Shown here: in pieces, positions 7,682 through 15,568 of the stretch
Layout of the letters: the number at the start of each line of letters is the position of its first letter
Numbering within the stretch: the stretch's first letter is position 1
Assembly (NCBI GenBank): GCA_014378915.1
Contig: JACMMS010000022.1
Location: 1-61,714 of the forward strand
Length of the DNA stretch: 61,714 bases
DNA from: Methylophilaceae bacterium
Lineage (GTDB): Bacteria; Pseudomonadota; Gammaproteobacteria; Burkholderiales; Methylophilaceae
Reading direction: 5' to 3'
Made by a program: the position numbers and the translations under genes
The notes under the pieces: model-generated
Seen by the model: the letters and a program-made list of their open reading frames with translations, nothing else
Told to the model about the DNA's origin: nothing
The model's database searches: none

Positions 7682-9055
7682 ATGGAAACGAAAATAATAG
7701 AAATTCTTAAAAAAAATGATAAGTATTGCTCACATGGCGATACTGTCAATTATGCAGACCCTCCAAAAGTGTTCGAGAGTTGTGACGGTAGCTTTTTATT
7801 TGATGAAAAAGGTATTGCCTATTTAGATTGGCAGATGTGGTATTCCGCTGTGAACTTTGGTTATAAAAACAAACGCATTGCGGATGTTTTGCATAAGCAA
7901 ATTGACACGCTTCCACAGCTTGCCAGCCAATATTTACATAAGGAAAAAGTAGATTTAGCTGAGATTATTTGCAAATACATGGAAGATAAATACGGCGTAA
8001 AAGGCCGTGTGCACTTCAATGTTGGCGGCGCCCAGGCTGTAGAGGATTCGCTCAAAGTAGTGCGTAACCATACAGGCAAAACCCACCAATTTGCCTTTAT
8101 GGGCGGTTACCACGGTCGCACTTTAGGTGCATCAGCTATCACATCTAGCTACCGTTATAGACGTCGCTTTGGTAACTTTGCAGATCGCGCAGAGTTTATT
8201 CCCTACCCTTATTGCTACCGCTGTCCTTATGATATGAAAGTCGAAACTTGCGATACCTATTGCCATAAACAATTTGAAAAGTTGTTTGAAACTGAATATC
8301 AATCAGTATGGGATACAAAAGCAAAAGAGTCTGAATTCGGCGCATTTTATATTGAGCCCATGCAAGGCACGGGTGGCTACATTATCCCGCCAGCTGGTTA
8401 CATGAAAAAACTACAAGAGTCACTTAAAAAACGTAATATTTTATTAGTGGCTGATGAAATTCAAATGGGTGTTTACCGTACAGGTAAATTATGGTCTTGG
8501 GAGAATTTCGATATCGTGCCTGATATTTTTGTATTTGGTAAAGCGATTACCAATGGCTTAAACCCTCTATCTGGCATTTGGGCACGTGAAGAACTTATTT
8601 CACCTGAAAAATTCCCACCTGGCTCAACGCATTCAACATTTGCTTCAAATCCACTAGGAACATCTGTGGCATTAGAGGTCATGAAAATGACGCAAGAAAG
8701 CAATTTTGAAGAACATGTGCGCGAACGTGGGGCATACTTTTTAAAACGTATTCAAGAACTTAAATCGCGCTGGAAAGTAGTAGGAGATGTAAGCGGCTTA
8801 GGTTTGGCGCTCCGCATTGAGCTATGTGAAAAAGATGGTTACACGGCTAGTCGAGCACTTGCAGATCGTATGTTTAATGAAGGCTTAAAAGGTGATTTAC
8901 TTGTTGGTGATAAAAATTATGGTCTAGTTTTAGATATTGGTGGTTATCAAAAGAATGTAATTACGCTCGCGCCATCATTATTAATTTCAGAAACAGAAAT
9001 TGATCTTGGTATTCATTTATTTGAGATGCTATTACGTAGATGTGAGGCTGAGTGA
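7682..9055 (+). CDS. Class III PLP-dependent aminotransferase
   Basis: This 457-residue enzyme belongs to the fold type I omega-aminotransferases (ornithine, GABA, lysine-6 and diaminobutyrate aminotransferase relatives). Visible elements: FNVGGAQAVEDS, the phosphate-binding GGYHGRTLGA (about 141-150), Asp258 in VADEIQMGVYRTG, and Lys287 in FGKAITNG as the PLP Schiff-base lysine. A Cys cluster (C178, C181, C190, C194) in the large domain resembles that of the archaeal-type ornithine/GABA group and could bind metal. It probably makes or uses a terminal amine for the product of this operon. Substrate is unknown. It starts 25 bases after the HAD gene with its own GGA ribosome site. Confidence 0.88.
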   Translation: METKIIEILKKNDKYCSHGDTVNYADPPKVFESCDGSFLFDEKGIAYLDWQMWYSAVNFGYKNKRIADVLHKQIDTLPQLASQYLHKEKVDLAEIICKYMEDKYGVKGRVHFNVGGAQAVEDSLKVVRNHTGKTHQFAFMGGYHGRTLGASAITSSYRYRRRFGNFADRAEFIPYPYCYRCPYDMKVETCDTYCHKQFEKLFETEYQSVWDTKAKESEFGAFYIEPMQGTGGYIIPPAGYMKKLQESLKKRNILLVADEIQMGVYRTGKLWSWENFDIVPDIFVFGKAITNGLNPLSGIWAREELISPEKFPPGSTHSTFASNPLGTSVALEVMKMTQESNFEEHVRERGAYFLKRIQELKSRWKVVGDVSGLGLALRIELCEKDGYTASRALADRMFNEGLKGDLLVGDKNYGLVLDIGGYQKNVITLAPSLLISETEIDLGIHLFEMLLRRCEAE

Positions 9056-9083
9056 GCCTAGTCCCTAGTGATATAAGATTTAA

Positions 9084-9971
9084 GTGATCACTCATATTAA
9101 CATTATTGATTTTGATGGCAGCATTACAGCCCAAAGCGAGTTTATTGCGCTGTTTAAGCCACGTATTAGCATCAGCAATTTAAGTCGATTTCAGCATGCC
9201 GCTCGCTTATGGACTAGCCCTAAAAAGTTTGCTGAGATTTGCAAAACAGCTTTTAATGGGCTTAAACCTGGGTTTACTTTAATCGGCTCCGGTGATTTTC
9301 ATCATTATTCTTTGGGTCTAATTAAACAATATAAAACGCCACTCACTATAGTGCTTTTCGACAATCATCCAGACTGGATGCAACCACCGCATCAATATCA
9401 TTGTGGCACTTGGGTATACAGTCTGGCACGCCTGCCTCAAGTGCAGCGTATTATTATTATCGGGCTTGAAAGTGGTGATATTAATGGCAAATGCTTTAAA
9501 AATGGAGATGTTGAAAGTTACCTGAATCAAAAAATTATCTTGCTGCCATATGAGCCTGTAATAGCAGAAGTGATAGGTTCCCAGACAACATCATTATATA
9601 GCCTATTAAAAAATGACTTGCAGGCGGGAATTGCAGAAATTATTAGCCATATTTCTACACAGCATGTCTACATCAGCATTGATAAAGATTGCCTGAGCAT
9701 TGAAGATGCTTTTACTAATTGGGAACAAGGTAGTTTGCCGCTATCAACAGTTATTGACACAATTATTGCGATTAAAAAGAAGTTTGAAATTGTAGGCGCA
9801 GATACCGTGGGTGATTACTCAACCCCTAGATTTCGCTCACCCCTGAAATGGATAGGTTCTTTACTGGATAGAAAAATATCAAGAAAACCTGACATCTCTA
9901 ATCGTTTTAAAAGTGAATTGAAGCGTAATGAATTGGCTAATATTTCACTTTTTAATGCATTGGATGGTTGA
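9084..9971 (+). CDS. Arginase/ureohydrolase-fold metal hydrolase
   Basis: This 295-residue protein keeps the manganese ligands of ureohydrolases in altered settings: GDFHH at 70-74 (for GGDHS), DNHPD at 93-97 (for DAHxD) and SIDKD at 199-203 (for SxDxD), with a Glu-containing tail (CLSIEDAF). Arginases, agmatinases and related amidinohydrolases cleave guanidino C-N bonds; distant members act on other amides. The altered flanks put it outside the classical arginase and agmatinase groups. The start is GTG at 9084, directly preceded by a TAA in frame, so no longer protein is possible; no clear ribosome site is seen. Substrate unknown. Confidence 0.75.
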   Translation: MITHINIIDFDGSITAQSEFIALFKPRISISNLSRFQHAARLWTSPKKFAEICKTAFNGLKPGFTLIGSGDFHHYSLGLIKQYKTPLTIVLFDNHPDWMQPPHQYHCGTWVYSLARLPQVQRIIIIGLESGDINGKCFKNGDVESYLNQKIILLPYEPVIAEVIGSQTTSLYSLLKNDLQAGIAEIISHISTQHVYISIDKDCLSIEDAFTNWEQGSLPLSTVIDTIIAIKKKFEIVGADTVGDYSTPRFRSPLKWIGSLLDRKISRKPDISNRFKSELKRNELANISLFNALDG

Positions 9972-10339
9972 TGCTTAAACCGTGGATTTTATTTGTAGTG
10001 GCCGTATTACTCGATACCCTAGGTACTGTGTTGTTTAAGCATGGTAGCAATCAACTTCCACAATCGAATCAGCTTGGCTGGCGTGGTCATGCAGAAAATA
10101 TTTTAGGCGCTCTAAAGCGCAAGGAAATCGCGTTAGGTGTGATTGTTTATATTGTTGAATATATTATCTGGATCGGCTTTCTTTCTACTATGACACTCAG
10201 TGCAGCATATCCATTATCAAGCGTCACTATCGTATTAATACTATTAGCCTCTTGGCTATTTTTGGGCGAAAAAATTGGTAAAAATCGCTGGCTTGGTGCT
10301 CTCCTCATTATCAGTGGCATGTTTTTAGTGGGGGGGTAA
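9971..10339 (+). CDS. SMR/EamA-like half-transporter 1 (four membrane helices)
   Basis: This protein of about 122 residues has four hydrophobic helices, with a first helix LFVVAVLLDTLGTVLFKHGS and a C-terminal pair containing AAYPLSSVTIVLILLASWLFLGE and RWLGALLIISGMFLVGG, the pattern of the small multidrug resistance and EamA-half proteins such as EmrE and ArnE/ArnF. Its ATG at 9971 overlaps the upstream TGA by one base; a TTG one codon earlier is less likely. With the second half-transporter at 14036, which closes the operon, it probably forms a heterodimer that moves or flips the product across the inner membrane (inference from ArnE/ArnF). Confidence 0.82.
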   Translation: MLKPWILFVVAVLLDTLGTVLFKHGSNQLPQSNQLGWRGHAENILGALKRKEIALGVIVYIVEYIIWIGFLSTMTLSAAYPLSSVTIVLILLASWLFLGEKIGKNRWLGALLIISGMFLVGG

Positions 10340-10344
10340 TTCTA

Positions 10345-11259
10345 ATGAAATTAAACTCAATGAATATTACTCAAATGCAGTTCACTGTTAATCAAGAAGA
10401 TCCCACCGTAAAAATTGATGCTTTACTGGGCCCCAACGGTTTTATAGAACGCAAAGGCAAATCAGCTGTTCTTTTAGTGCATGGTTTAACGGGCACCCCC
10501 GCAGAAATGAAGCATTTTGGTCGCGTACTTTCTAGAAAAGGTTTAACAGTGGCTTGTCCAGAGTTGGCAGGTCATTGTGCATCAATCAAAGCACTGCAAG
10601 CAACCAGTTGGAAAGATTGGTATCACTCAGTTGAAACTGCTTTTGATGCCTTAAATAGTGAATACGAACAAGTGTTCATTGCGGGTTTGTCTATGGGCGC
10701 CCTACTTGCATTGATGGTCGCAGCAAAAAGAAAATCAAAAGTAGCTGGCATTATTTTATTATCAAGCACTTTTTTTTATGACGGCTGGAATATGCCCCAG
10801 TTCCAGCAAAAAATCTTACTGCCGATTGTACTTTACACTCCCCTTAAATATTTTATCCATTGGGAAGAAACTGCACCCTATGGCATTAAGTGTGAAAGAA
10901 CCAGGGCGTTAGTTGCAGCAATACTAGATAACAAGGATGCAAAAACAGCCGATAAAATTGGATATTTCAAAACACCCGCAACTGTTATTTTAGAAAGCGT
11001 AAGGTTGATTAAGGCCGCCCGAAAATGCTTATCGGAAGTCACTTCCCCTGCTCTGATCGTGCATTCTACTGAAGATGACATGGCGAGCTTAAAAAATGCT
11101 TATTACGTTGAAAAAAACATAGCTTCTCAACATGTAGAAACGATGTACTTGGATGACACTTATCATGTTTTAACCCTAGACAAACGCAAAGACGATATTG
11201 CAAAACGAGTCGTTAAGTTTTGCGGAAATATTCCAACACTAGCGCTAACGCAAACATAA
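10345..11259 (+). CDS. Alpha/beta hydrolase (carboxylesterase/thioesterase-like)
   Basis: This 304-residue soluble protein has LLVHGLTGTPAEM (oxyanion region, about 43-55), the nucleophile elbow AGLSMGA with Ser116, the acid in ALIVHSTEDD (about 245-250) and the catalytic His in DTYHVL (about 270). This is the layout of Est30-type carboxylesterases. In an operon with an acyl carrier protein and ketosynthase it may release or edit an acyl chain from its carrier, or hydrolyse an ester in the product (inference). A run of seven G just before the start forms a strong ribosome site. It follows the SMR gene after five bases. Confidence 0.82.
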   Translation: MKLNSMNITQMQFTVNQEDPTVKIDALLGPNGFIERKGKSAVLLVHGLTGTPAEMKHFGRVLSRKGLTVACPELAGHCASIKALQATSWKDWYHSVETAFDALNSEYEQVFIAGLSMGALLALMVAAKRKSKVAGIILLSSTFFYDGWNMPQFQQKILLPIVLYTPLKYFIHWEETAPYGIKCERTRALVAAILDNKDAKTADKIGYFKTPATVILESVRLIKAARKCLSEVTSPALIVHSTEDDMASLKNAYYVEKNIASQHVETMYLDDTYHVLTLDKRKDDIAKRVVKFCGNIPTLALTQT

Positions 11260-11298
11260 TGCATTAATAAATTATTTGGCAACAACACAGGAAACACC

Positions 11299-11550
11299 AT
11301 GGAAGACACGTTCAGCATTGTGAAAGAAATGATTGCAAAGAAATTGGAAATTGAACCTGCAAGCATTCAATTAAATAGTAATTTAACTGATATTGGGTTA
11401 GATTCTTTAGACACTTTTGACATCATATTTGAAGCAGAAGATAAATTTGGTATCAAAATACCGAATGATCAAGTAAATGTGGTCACAATCAGTGATGTAG
11501 TCAACCTGTTTGATAGATTGTTACAAGAAAAAGCTAAAGTAAGTCTATGA
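11299..11550 (+). CDS. Acyl carrier protein, dedicated
   Basis: This 83-residue acidic protein has the phosphopantetheine site in IGLDSLDTFDIIF with Ser36, and ends in the usual helix (EDKFGIKIP, then SDVVNLFDRLL). Length and motif fit a discrete acyl carrier protein. It overlaps the following ketosynthase by four bases, so the two are almost certainly partners. It lies in a secondary-metabolite-like operon, not next to fabD/fabG/fabF, so it is not the housekeeping AcpP. An AACACAGGAAAC ribosome site precedes the ATG at 11299. Confidence 0.93.
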   Translation: MEDTFSIVKEMIAKKLEIEPASIQLNSNLTDIGLDSLDTFDIIFEAEDKFGIKIPNDQVNVVTISDVVNLFDRLLQEKAKVSL

Positions 11551-12809
11551 GTACAGCAGTCCTTCGCCGTGTTGTTATTACAGGGATAGGAGTTGTCTCT
11601 CCGCAAGGTAATACTCCTGTAGAGTTCTTCAATAACTTGCTGGCAGGTAATTCTGGAGTTAGTAGAATTAAGGCAAGCTTTGTAGATGCTTTAGAAACTA
11701 AAATTGCCGCACAAGCAGACTTTGATGGCACACAGTACTTCATAAAACAACAACTTGCATTATTAGATCGCGTTAGCCAATTTGCATTGTATTGCGCAGA
11801 ACAAGCAATACAGGATGCGCATTTAGTACTCTCAGAAGTTGAGCCTAGTCGCGTGGGTTGCTATATGGGCACAGGTATGGGCGGCGCAAGTGCCACGGAA
11901 GATGGTTATGATAGGTTGTTTAAACAAAAAGCAACCCGTCTAAAACCTTTTACTGTACTGATGGCAATGAATGGTGCAGCCGCTTCACAAATTGCCATGC
12001 AATACCATTTGCAAGGTCCAAATCTTACATTCACAACGGCTTGTTCCTCCTCAGCGATTGCGATTGGTGAGGCCGTTAGACAAATTCAGCATGGGTATTG
12101 CGATGTGATGATTGCGGGTGGTACAGAGGCCCTACTTACTTTTGGCACCATTAAAGCGTGGGAAGCATTGCGTACTTTAGCAAAGGAAGATGAGTTAAAC
12201 CTAGCTCATTCATGCAAGCCTTTTTCAGCTAATCGCACAGGCTTAGTATTGGGTGAAGGTGCCGCTGTGTTTGTTTTGGAAGAACTTACTTACGCACAAG
12301 CACGAGGTGCCAAAATTTATGCTGAAGTTTCCGGCTATGGCACAACCAACGACAGCACGCATATCACCCAACCTTCAGTAGATGGTCAAGCCAGAGCCAT
12401 GCAAGCTGCGCTAAACAACGCCAATTTAGTACCGCATCAAATAGGCTACATTAATGCGCATGGCACTGGCACCCAACTTAATGATGCCACTGAAACCGCA
12501 GCGATAAAACAAGTGTTTGGTGAGCACGCTAACAGTTTGTCAATAAGCTCAACGAAATCAATGCATGGACACTTAATGGGTGCAGCAGGTGCTGTAGAAC
12601 TTGTCGCAACAACATTGGCGTTAGTTAACAATCAATTGCCACCAACAATTAATTTACACGAGCCAGATCCAATGTGTGATTTAGATTATGTCGCTAACCA
12701 ATTCAAAAATGTAGATAACCTACAGCATGCTATGTCCAATTCATTTGCATTTGGCGGCACAAGCGGCGTACTGATTTTAAGTAAAGTGAATAATAGGAGT
12801 GCCTTTTAA
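11547..12809 (+). CDS. Beta-ketoacyl-ACP synthase II-like ketosynthase
   Basis: This 420-residue enzyme is a complete KAS II (FabF type). It has the nucleophile Cys166 in TTACSSSA, His305 in NAHGTGTQLND, Lys337 in SSTKSMHGH and His342 in GHLMGAAGAVE, giving the Cys-His-His set for decarboxylating condensation with malonyl-ACP. Start and stop overlap with its neighbours (four bases with the carrier protein, one base with the acyltransferase) point to a fixed complex. No reductase or dehydratase is in the operon, so either housekeeping Fab enzymes finish the cycle or the enzyme makes a single beta-keto extension. It is probably specialised, not housekeeping. Confidence 0.92.
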   Translation: MSTAVLRRVVITGIGVVSPQGNTPVEFFNNLLAGNSGVSRIKASFVDALETKIAAQADFDGTQYFIKQQLALLDRVSQFALYCAEQAIQDAHLVLSEVEPSRVGCYMGTGMGGASATEDGYDRLFKQKATRLKPFTVLMAMNGAAASQIAMQYHLQGPNLTFTTACSSSAIAIGEAVRQIQHGYCDVMIAGGTEALLTFGTIKAWEALRTLAKEDELNLAHSCKPFSANRTGLVLGEGAAVFVLEELTYAQARGAKIYAEVSGYGTTNDSTHITQPSVDGQARAMQAALNNANLVPHQIGYINAHGTGTQLNDATETAAIKQVFGEHANSLSISSTKSMHGHLMGAAGAVELVATTLALVNNQLPPTINLHEPDPMCDLDYVANQFKNVDNLQHAMSNSFAFGGTSGVLILSKVNNRSAF

Positions 12810-14029
12810 TGGATAAATTTATGACGCAAAGTCTAATGTACAACCAACCATTAGTATTGCCGCAAGCTACATATGAAGTGGCTAAGTATGTTGCAGAACG
12901 TAGTTTTAGCGCGGCAAAATATGAAGAAGTCTTGTGGGACAAATTACTACCTAATGATGCTGAGAGCTATCGCTATCACCTGGCTTTTGAAATCGGTAAA
13001 GTCGAAGGTTTCAAAACAGGTTACATAGCGGTTAAACGCAATAGTCTCGTTATATGTATCGCACCTTATTTCGTAATGGATTATCGCTTAGATACCACTG
13101 TACAAGGTGGATTAAAGCGCTTTTTGAACAAAATCACGCATTATGCACCCAAGCTGTTAAGCATTAAAATGGTGTGTGTTGGCTCACCTGTTACGGATAG
13201 TTGCAAAATCGGCTTAGCTAAAGACTACCCCTTTGATGCGGCCATGCTCAAGGCTTTATGCGATGAGTTGGAGCAGGTTGCAAAACGTGAAAAAGCCAGT
13301 GTCATCGCTTTTAAAGACGTCATGGACCATGATGCGCAATTATTCAGCGCAACCTTAAATGCAGCGGGATACGGAAAAGTGGCTAATATGCCAATTGCGA
13401 TTAACCTGATCCAATTTACCAATATCGATGAGTATTTCGCCACTTTAAGCTATACAACACGTAAAAACTTACGGCGCAAACTGAAGGCTAAAGCAAATAT
13501 TCACATAGAGGAATATGACGGTTTGCCACCTGACATAGAAAAGGTTTATCAACTATATTTAAACACTTACGAGCAAAGTGAGTTGAAGTTTGAAAAACTA
13601 ACATTAGAGTTTTTTGAATCAATTCCAGGCTTAATGCCTAATCACTGTCGTTTTGTGTTGTACTACGCAGAAAACCAGTTAATAGCCTTCAATTTATTAC
13701 TCCATCGCGATGGTATTTTGTTAGATAAATACATAGGCCTAGATAAAACGCTTGCAAAAAAATACAACATTTACTATCTAAGCTGGTTACATAATGTTGA
13801 AATGTGCATTCGTGATGGTTTTCATACCTACCAAAGTGGACAAGCTGCTTATGAAACTAAAATTCGCTTAGGTGCAACACTAGAGCAAACCTATATTTTC
13901 TTTAAACATTGCAATCCTCTGTGGAATAAGCCGCTTAAACTACTTTCACGTGCATTAGCCTATGCTAATTTTGATGATGCAGTTAAAGATAAGCCAACGA
14001 ACGCTAGATTAACTTCATACAAGCACTGA
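12809..14029 (+). CDS. GNAT/FemAB-like acyltransferase (Acetyltransf_6/BioF2-like)
   Basis: This 406-residue soluble protein carries a FemAB/GNAT-type domain in its C-terminal half (about 200-370). Typical features are SYTTRKNLRRKLKAK, the ENQLIAFNLLLHRDGILLDKYIG strands, and YYLSWLHNVEMCIRDGF followed by YQSGQAAYETK, as in the BioF2-like acetyltransferase group. Members transfer acyl or aminoacyl groups to amines. Directly downstream of an ACP and ketosynthase (TAATG overlap), it is the likely step that joins the ACP-borne acyl chain to the amine made by the aminotransferase (inference). The first 190 residues have no motif I recognise. Confidence 0.75.
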   Translation: MDKFMTQSLMYNQPLVLPQATYEVAKYVAERSFSAAKYEEVLWDKLLPNDAESYRYHLAFEIGKVEGFKTGYIAVKRNSLVICIAPYFVMDYRLDTTVQGGLKRFLNKITHYAPKLLSIKMVCVGSPVTDSCKIGLAKDYPFDAAMLKALCDELEQVAKREKASVIAFKDVMDHDAQLFSATLNAAGYGKVANMPIAINLIQFTNIDEYFATLSYTTRKNLRRKLKAKANIHIEEYDGLPPDIEKVYQLYLNTYEQSELKFEKLTLEFFESIPGLMPNHCRFVLYYAENQLIAFNLLLHRDGILLDKYIGLDKTLAKKYNIYYLSWLHNVEMCIRDGFHTYQSGQAAYETKIRLGATLEQTYIFFKHCNPLWNKPLKLLSRALAYANFDDAVKDKPTNARLTSYKH

Positions 14030-14035
14030 CAATCA

Positions 14036-14446
14036 ATGACTTTTGCATTCATAAAAAAAATGAATTGGGATATTGTGCTTATGTTTGCCGTATTGTTAAT
14101 TTGTGATACGGCAGCTCAGGTGTTTTTTAAAGTTGCCGCAGATAAAACTGGAGAAATCCCATTCTACAGCATACAAGCCCTTTCCACTTACTTACTCAAC
14201 TTAGTGCAAAACCCACAAATCATCATGGGGGTTATAGCTATTGTGATTGCATTTTTTACTTGGCTGGCGGTTATTGCTAAAATTGATCTTTCTAAAGCAC
14301 ATCTTATTACTTGCTTGGCTTACGGCACTGTACCGCTAAGCTCTATGTGGTTATTACATGAGACAGCGAGTGCAAAACAACTAATAGGTATATGTCTTAT
14401 TATTACAGGTGCTTTTATTGCATCTAAAAATGAAGCGAATAGCTGA
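14036..14446 (+). CDS. SMR/EamA-like half-transporter 2 (four membrane helices)
   Basis: This 136-residue protein has four hydrophobic segments, from DIVLMFAVLLICDTAAQVFFKVA to LIGICLIITGAFIASK, with the AHLITCLAYGTVPLSSMWLLHE third-helix pattern of EmrE/ArnE-type proteins. It differs from the first half-transporter at 9971 in loop lengths and sequence, so the pair is not a recent duplication. In the known ArnE/ArnF case, two unlike halves flip a lipid-linked amino sugar. Closing the operon six bases after the acyltransferase, it most likely forms the exporter or flippase of the product with its partner. Confidence 0.8.
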   Translation: MTFAFIKKMNWDIVLMFAVLLICDTAAQVFFKVAADKTGEIPFYSIQALSTYLLNLVQNPQIIMGVIAIVIAFFTWLAVIAKIDLSKAHLITCLAYGTVPLSSMWLLHETASAKQLIGICLIITGAFIASKNEANS

Positions 14447-14591
14447 AATAAATTTGTAAACTAGACAGCAAATTTTCAATATTATATTGCATTGTTTTAA
14501 GACATCATTTAAATCGTCCGGAGTAAAAACCAAAAAAATAACTTAAATCAATTAAACTAACAGATATTTCAATCTACTTAGCTAGTAAATA

Positions 14592-14876
14592 ATGAATTCA
14601 ATTTTAGATTTAAAAGACTCAATGGGTTTTATTGCCGCATTTTTAACAACTACTGCATTTGTGCCACAAGCCTATCACTCGTGGAAAACACGAGATTTAT
14701 CTGGTATATCTTTTCCTATGTACAGCTTGTTTACGCTTGGTGTTGCTGCATGGTTAATATATGGCTTAATGATAGATAGCCTACCTGTTATTGTGGCCAA
14801 TGCAATTACATTAATACTTTCCGCTGTAGTATTAGGCTTAAAAATAAAGCAAATCAAACAGTTAGATCAAAAATAA
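14592..14876 (+). CDS. SemiSWEET-type sugar transporter (PQ-loop)
   Basis: This 94-residue protein has three membrane helices and the PQ-loop AFVPQAYHSWKTRDLSGIS, followed by SFPMYSLFTLGVAAWLIYGL and a third helix with PVIVANAITLIL. Length and motif are those of bacterial SemiSWEETs, which dimerise to carry small sugars or other polar solutes by facilitated diffusion. It is separated from the lipid-like operon by 145 AT-rich bases with no visible terminator, and from the pqi operon by an inverted repeat. Substrate is not predictable. It is an isolated gene, and the ATG at 14592 gives the expected N-terminal helix. Confidence 0.88.
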   Translation: MNSILDLKDSMGFIAAFLTTTAFVPQAYHSWKTRDLSGISFPMYSLFTLGVAAWLIYGLMIDSLPVIVANAITLILSAVVLGLKIKQIKQLDQK

Positions 14877-14900
14877 TTTCTGTTTTTTACCGAACTTTAC

Positions 14901-14945
14901 AAAATTATTGATTAAATATTGTTATGATATTTAATCAATAATTTT
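14901..14945. promoter_or_regulatory. Perfect 18-bp inverted repeat before the pqi operon
   Basis: AAAATTATTGATTAAATA (14901-14918) and its exact reverse complement (14928-14945) flank a nine-base spacer, TTGTTATGA. A third copy of GATTAAATA follows at 14946-14954, so the last repeat ends two bases before the pqiA start at 14957. A site of this size on top of the start region is likely an operator for a dimeric repressor, or an RNA hairpin over the ribosome site. It is too AT-rich and has no T-run to be a classical terminator. Confidence 0.7.
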
Positions 14946-14956
14946 GATTAAATACT

Positions 14957-15568
14957 ATGCTGCCAGCACTATTAATCGCATGTAATCAATGTGACCTTTT
15001 ACAGTACGAGGTTAAACTGGTTGAGGGTGAAAAAGCTTGTTGTTCGCGTTGCAATGCCTTGTTATATAAAAATACAGCGCCGCATTACAATCAAGAAATC
15101 GCATTTACTGTCAGTGCAATTATCATGCTTATTATTGCGAATATGTTTCCAATCGCTACTATTATTGTACAAGGTCAAGTCATTGATGCCACACTGTTTG
15201 ACATCATTCAAACATTAGCTATGCAGCAGCAAAATTCACTTGCTCTGCTTGTGTTTATCACGCTGCTTTTAGCACCCACTGTAGAGCTTTTAGCGATGGC
15301 TTATTTGCTCATGCAGTTAAAATGGGGATGGCCAAAACATTATATAACACAAGCTTACCGATTACGTTTAAGCGTTAAAACCTGGGTATTAACTGATGTT
15401 TTTATGTTAGGCGTGCTAGTCGACTTAGTGAAATTAACCCCCATTGTGACCGTTAAAGTGGGTATCGCCGTGTGGGCACTGGGAGGATTAATTATTCTGT
15501 TAACCGCACTATCACAAGCTTTTGATACAAGAAAAATGTGGTCACAGATTGATTTTCACTCAACGTAA
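14957..15568 (+). CDS. pqiA: PqiA-like membrane protein, first half
   Basis: This 203-residue inner-membrane protein has an N-terminal zinc-ribbon-like pair (CNQCDLLQYEV and CCSRCNALLY), four membrane helices, and the family motif TAFMLGVLVDLVKL-like segment (TDVFMLGVLVDLVKLTP). In E. coli PqiA and YebS, two such modules form one protein of about 420 residues. Here they are separate overlapping genes. PqiA works with PqiB and PqiC to move phospholipids or other lipids between the membranes. First gene of a four-gene operon behind the inverted repeat at 14901-14945. Confidence 0.88.
   Translation: MLPALLIACNQCDLLQYEVKLVEGEKACCSRCNALLYKNTAPHYNQEIAFTVSAIIMLIIANMFPIATIIVQGQVIDATLFDIIQTLAMQQQNSLALLVFITLLLAPTVELLAMAYLLMQLKWGWPKHYITQAYRLRLSVKTWVLTDVFMLGVLVDLVKLTPIVTVKVGIAVWALGGLIILLTALSQAFDTRKMWSQIDFHST

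Noticed and set aside
3895-14446. Genomic island bounded by mobile elements
   Set aside because: The IS30 fragment at the left edge is 2.3 kb away, no tRNA, direct repeats or integrase bounds the cluster, and base composition looks like the rest.
14901-14945. Rho-independent terminator of the SemiSWEET gene
   Set aside because: Stem is AT only, has a nine-base loop and no T-run, and sits at the pqiA start.
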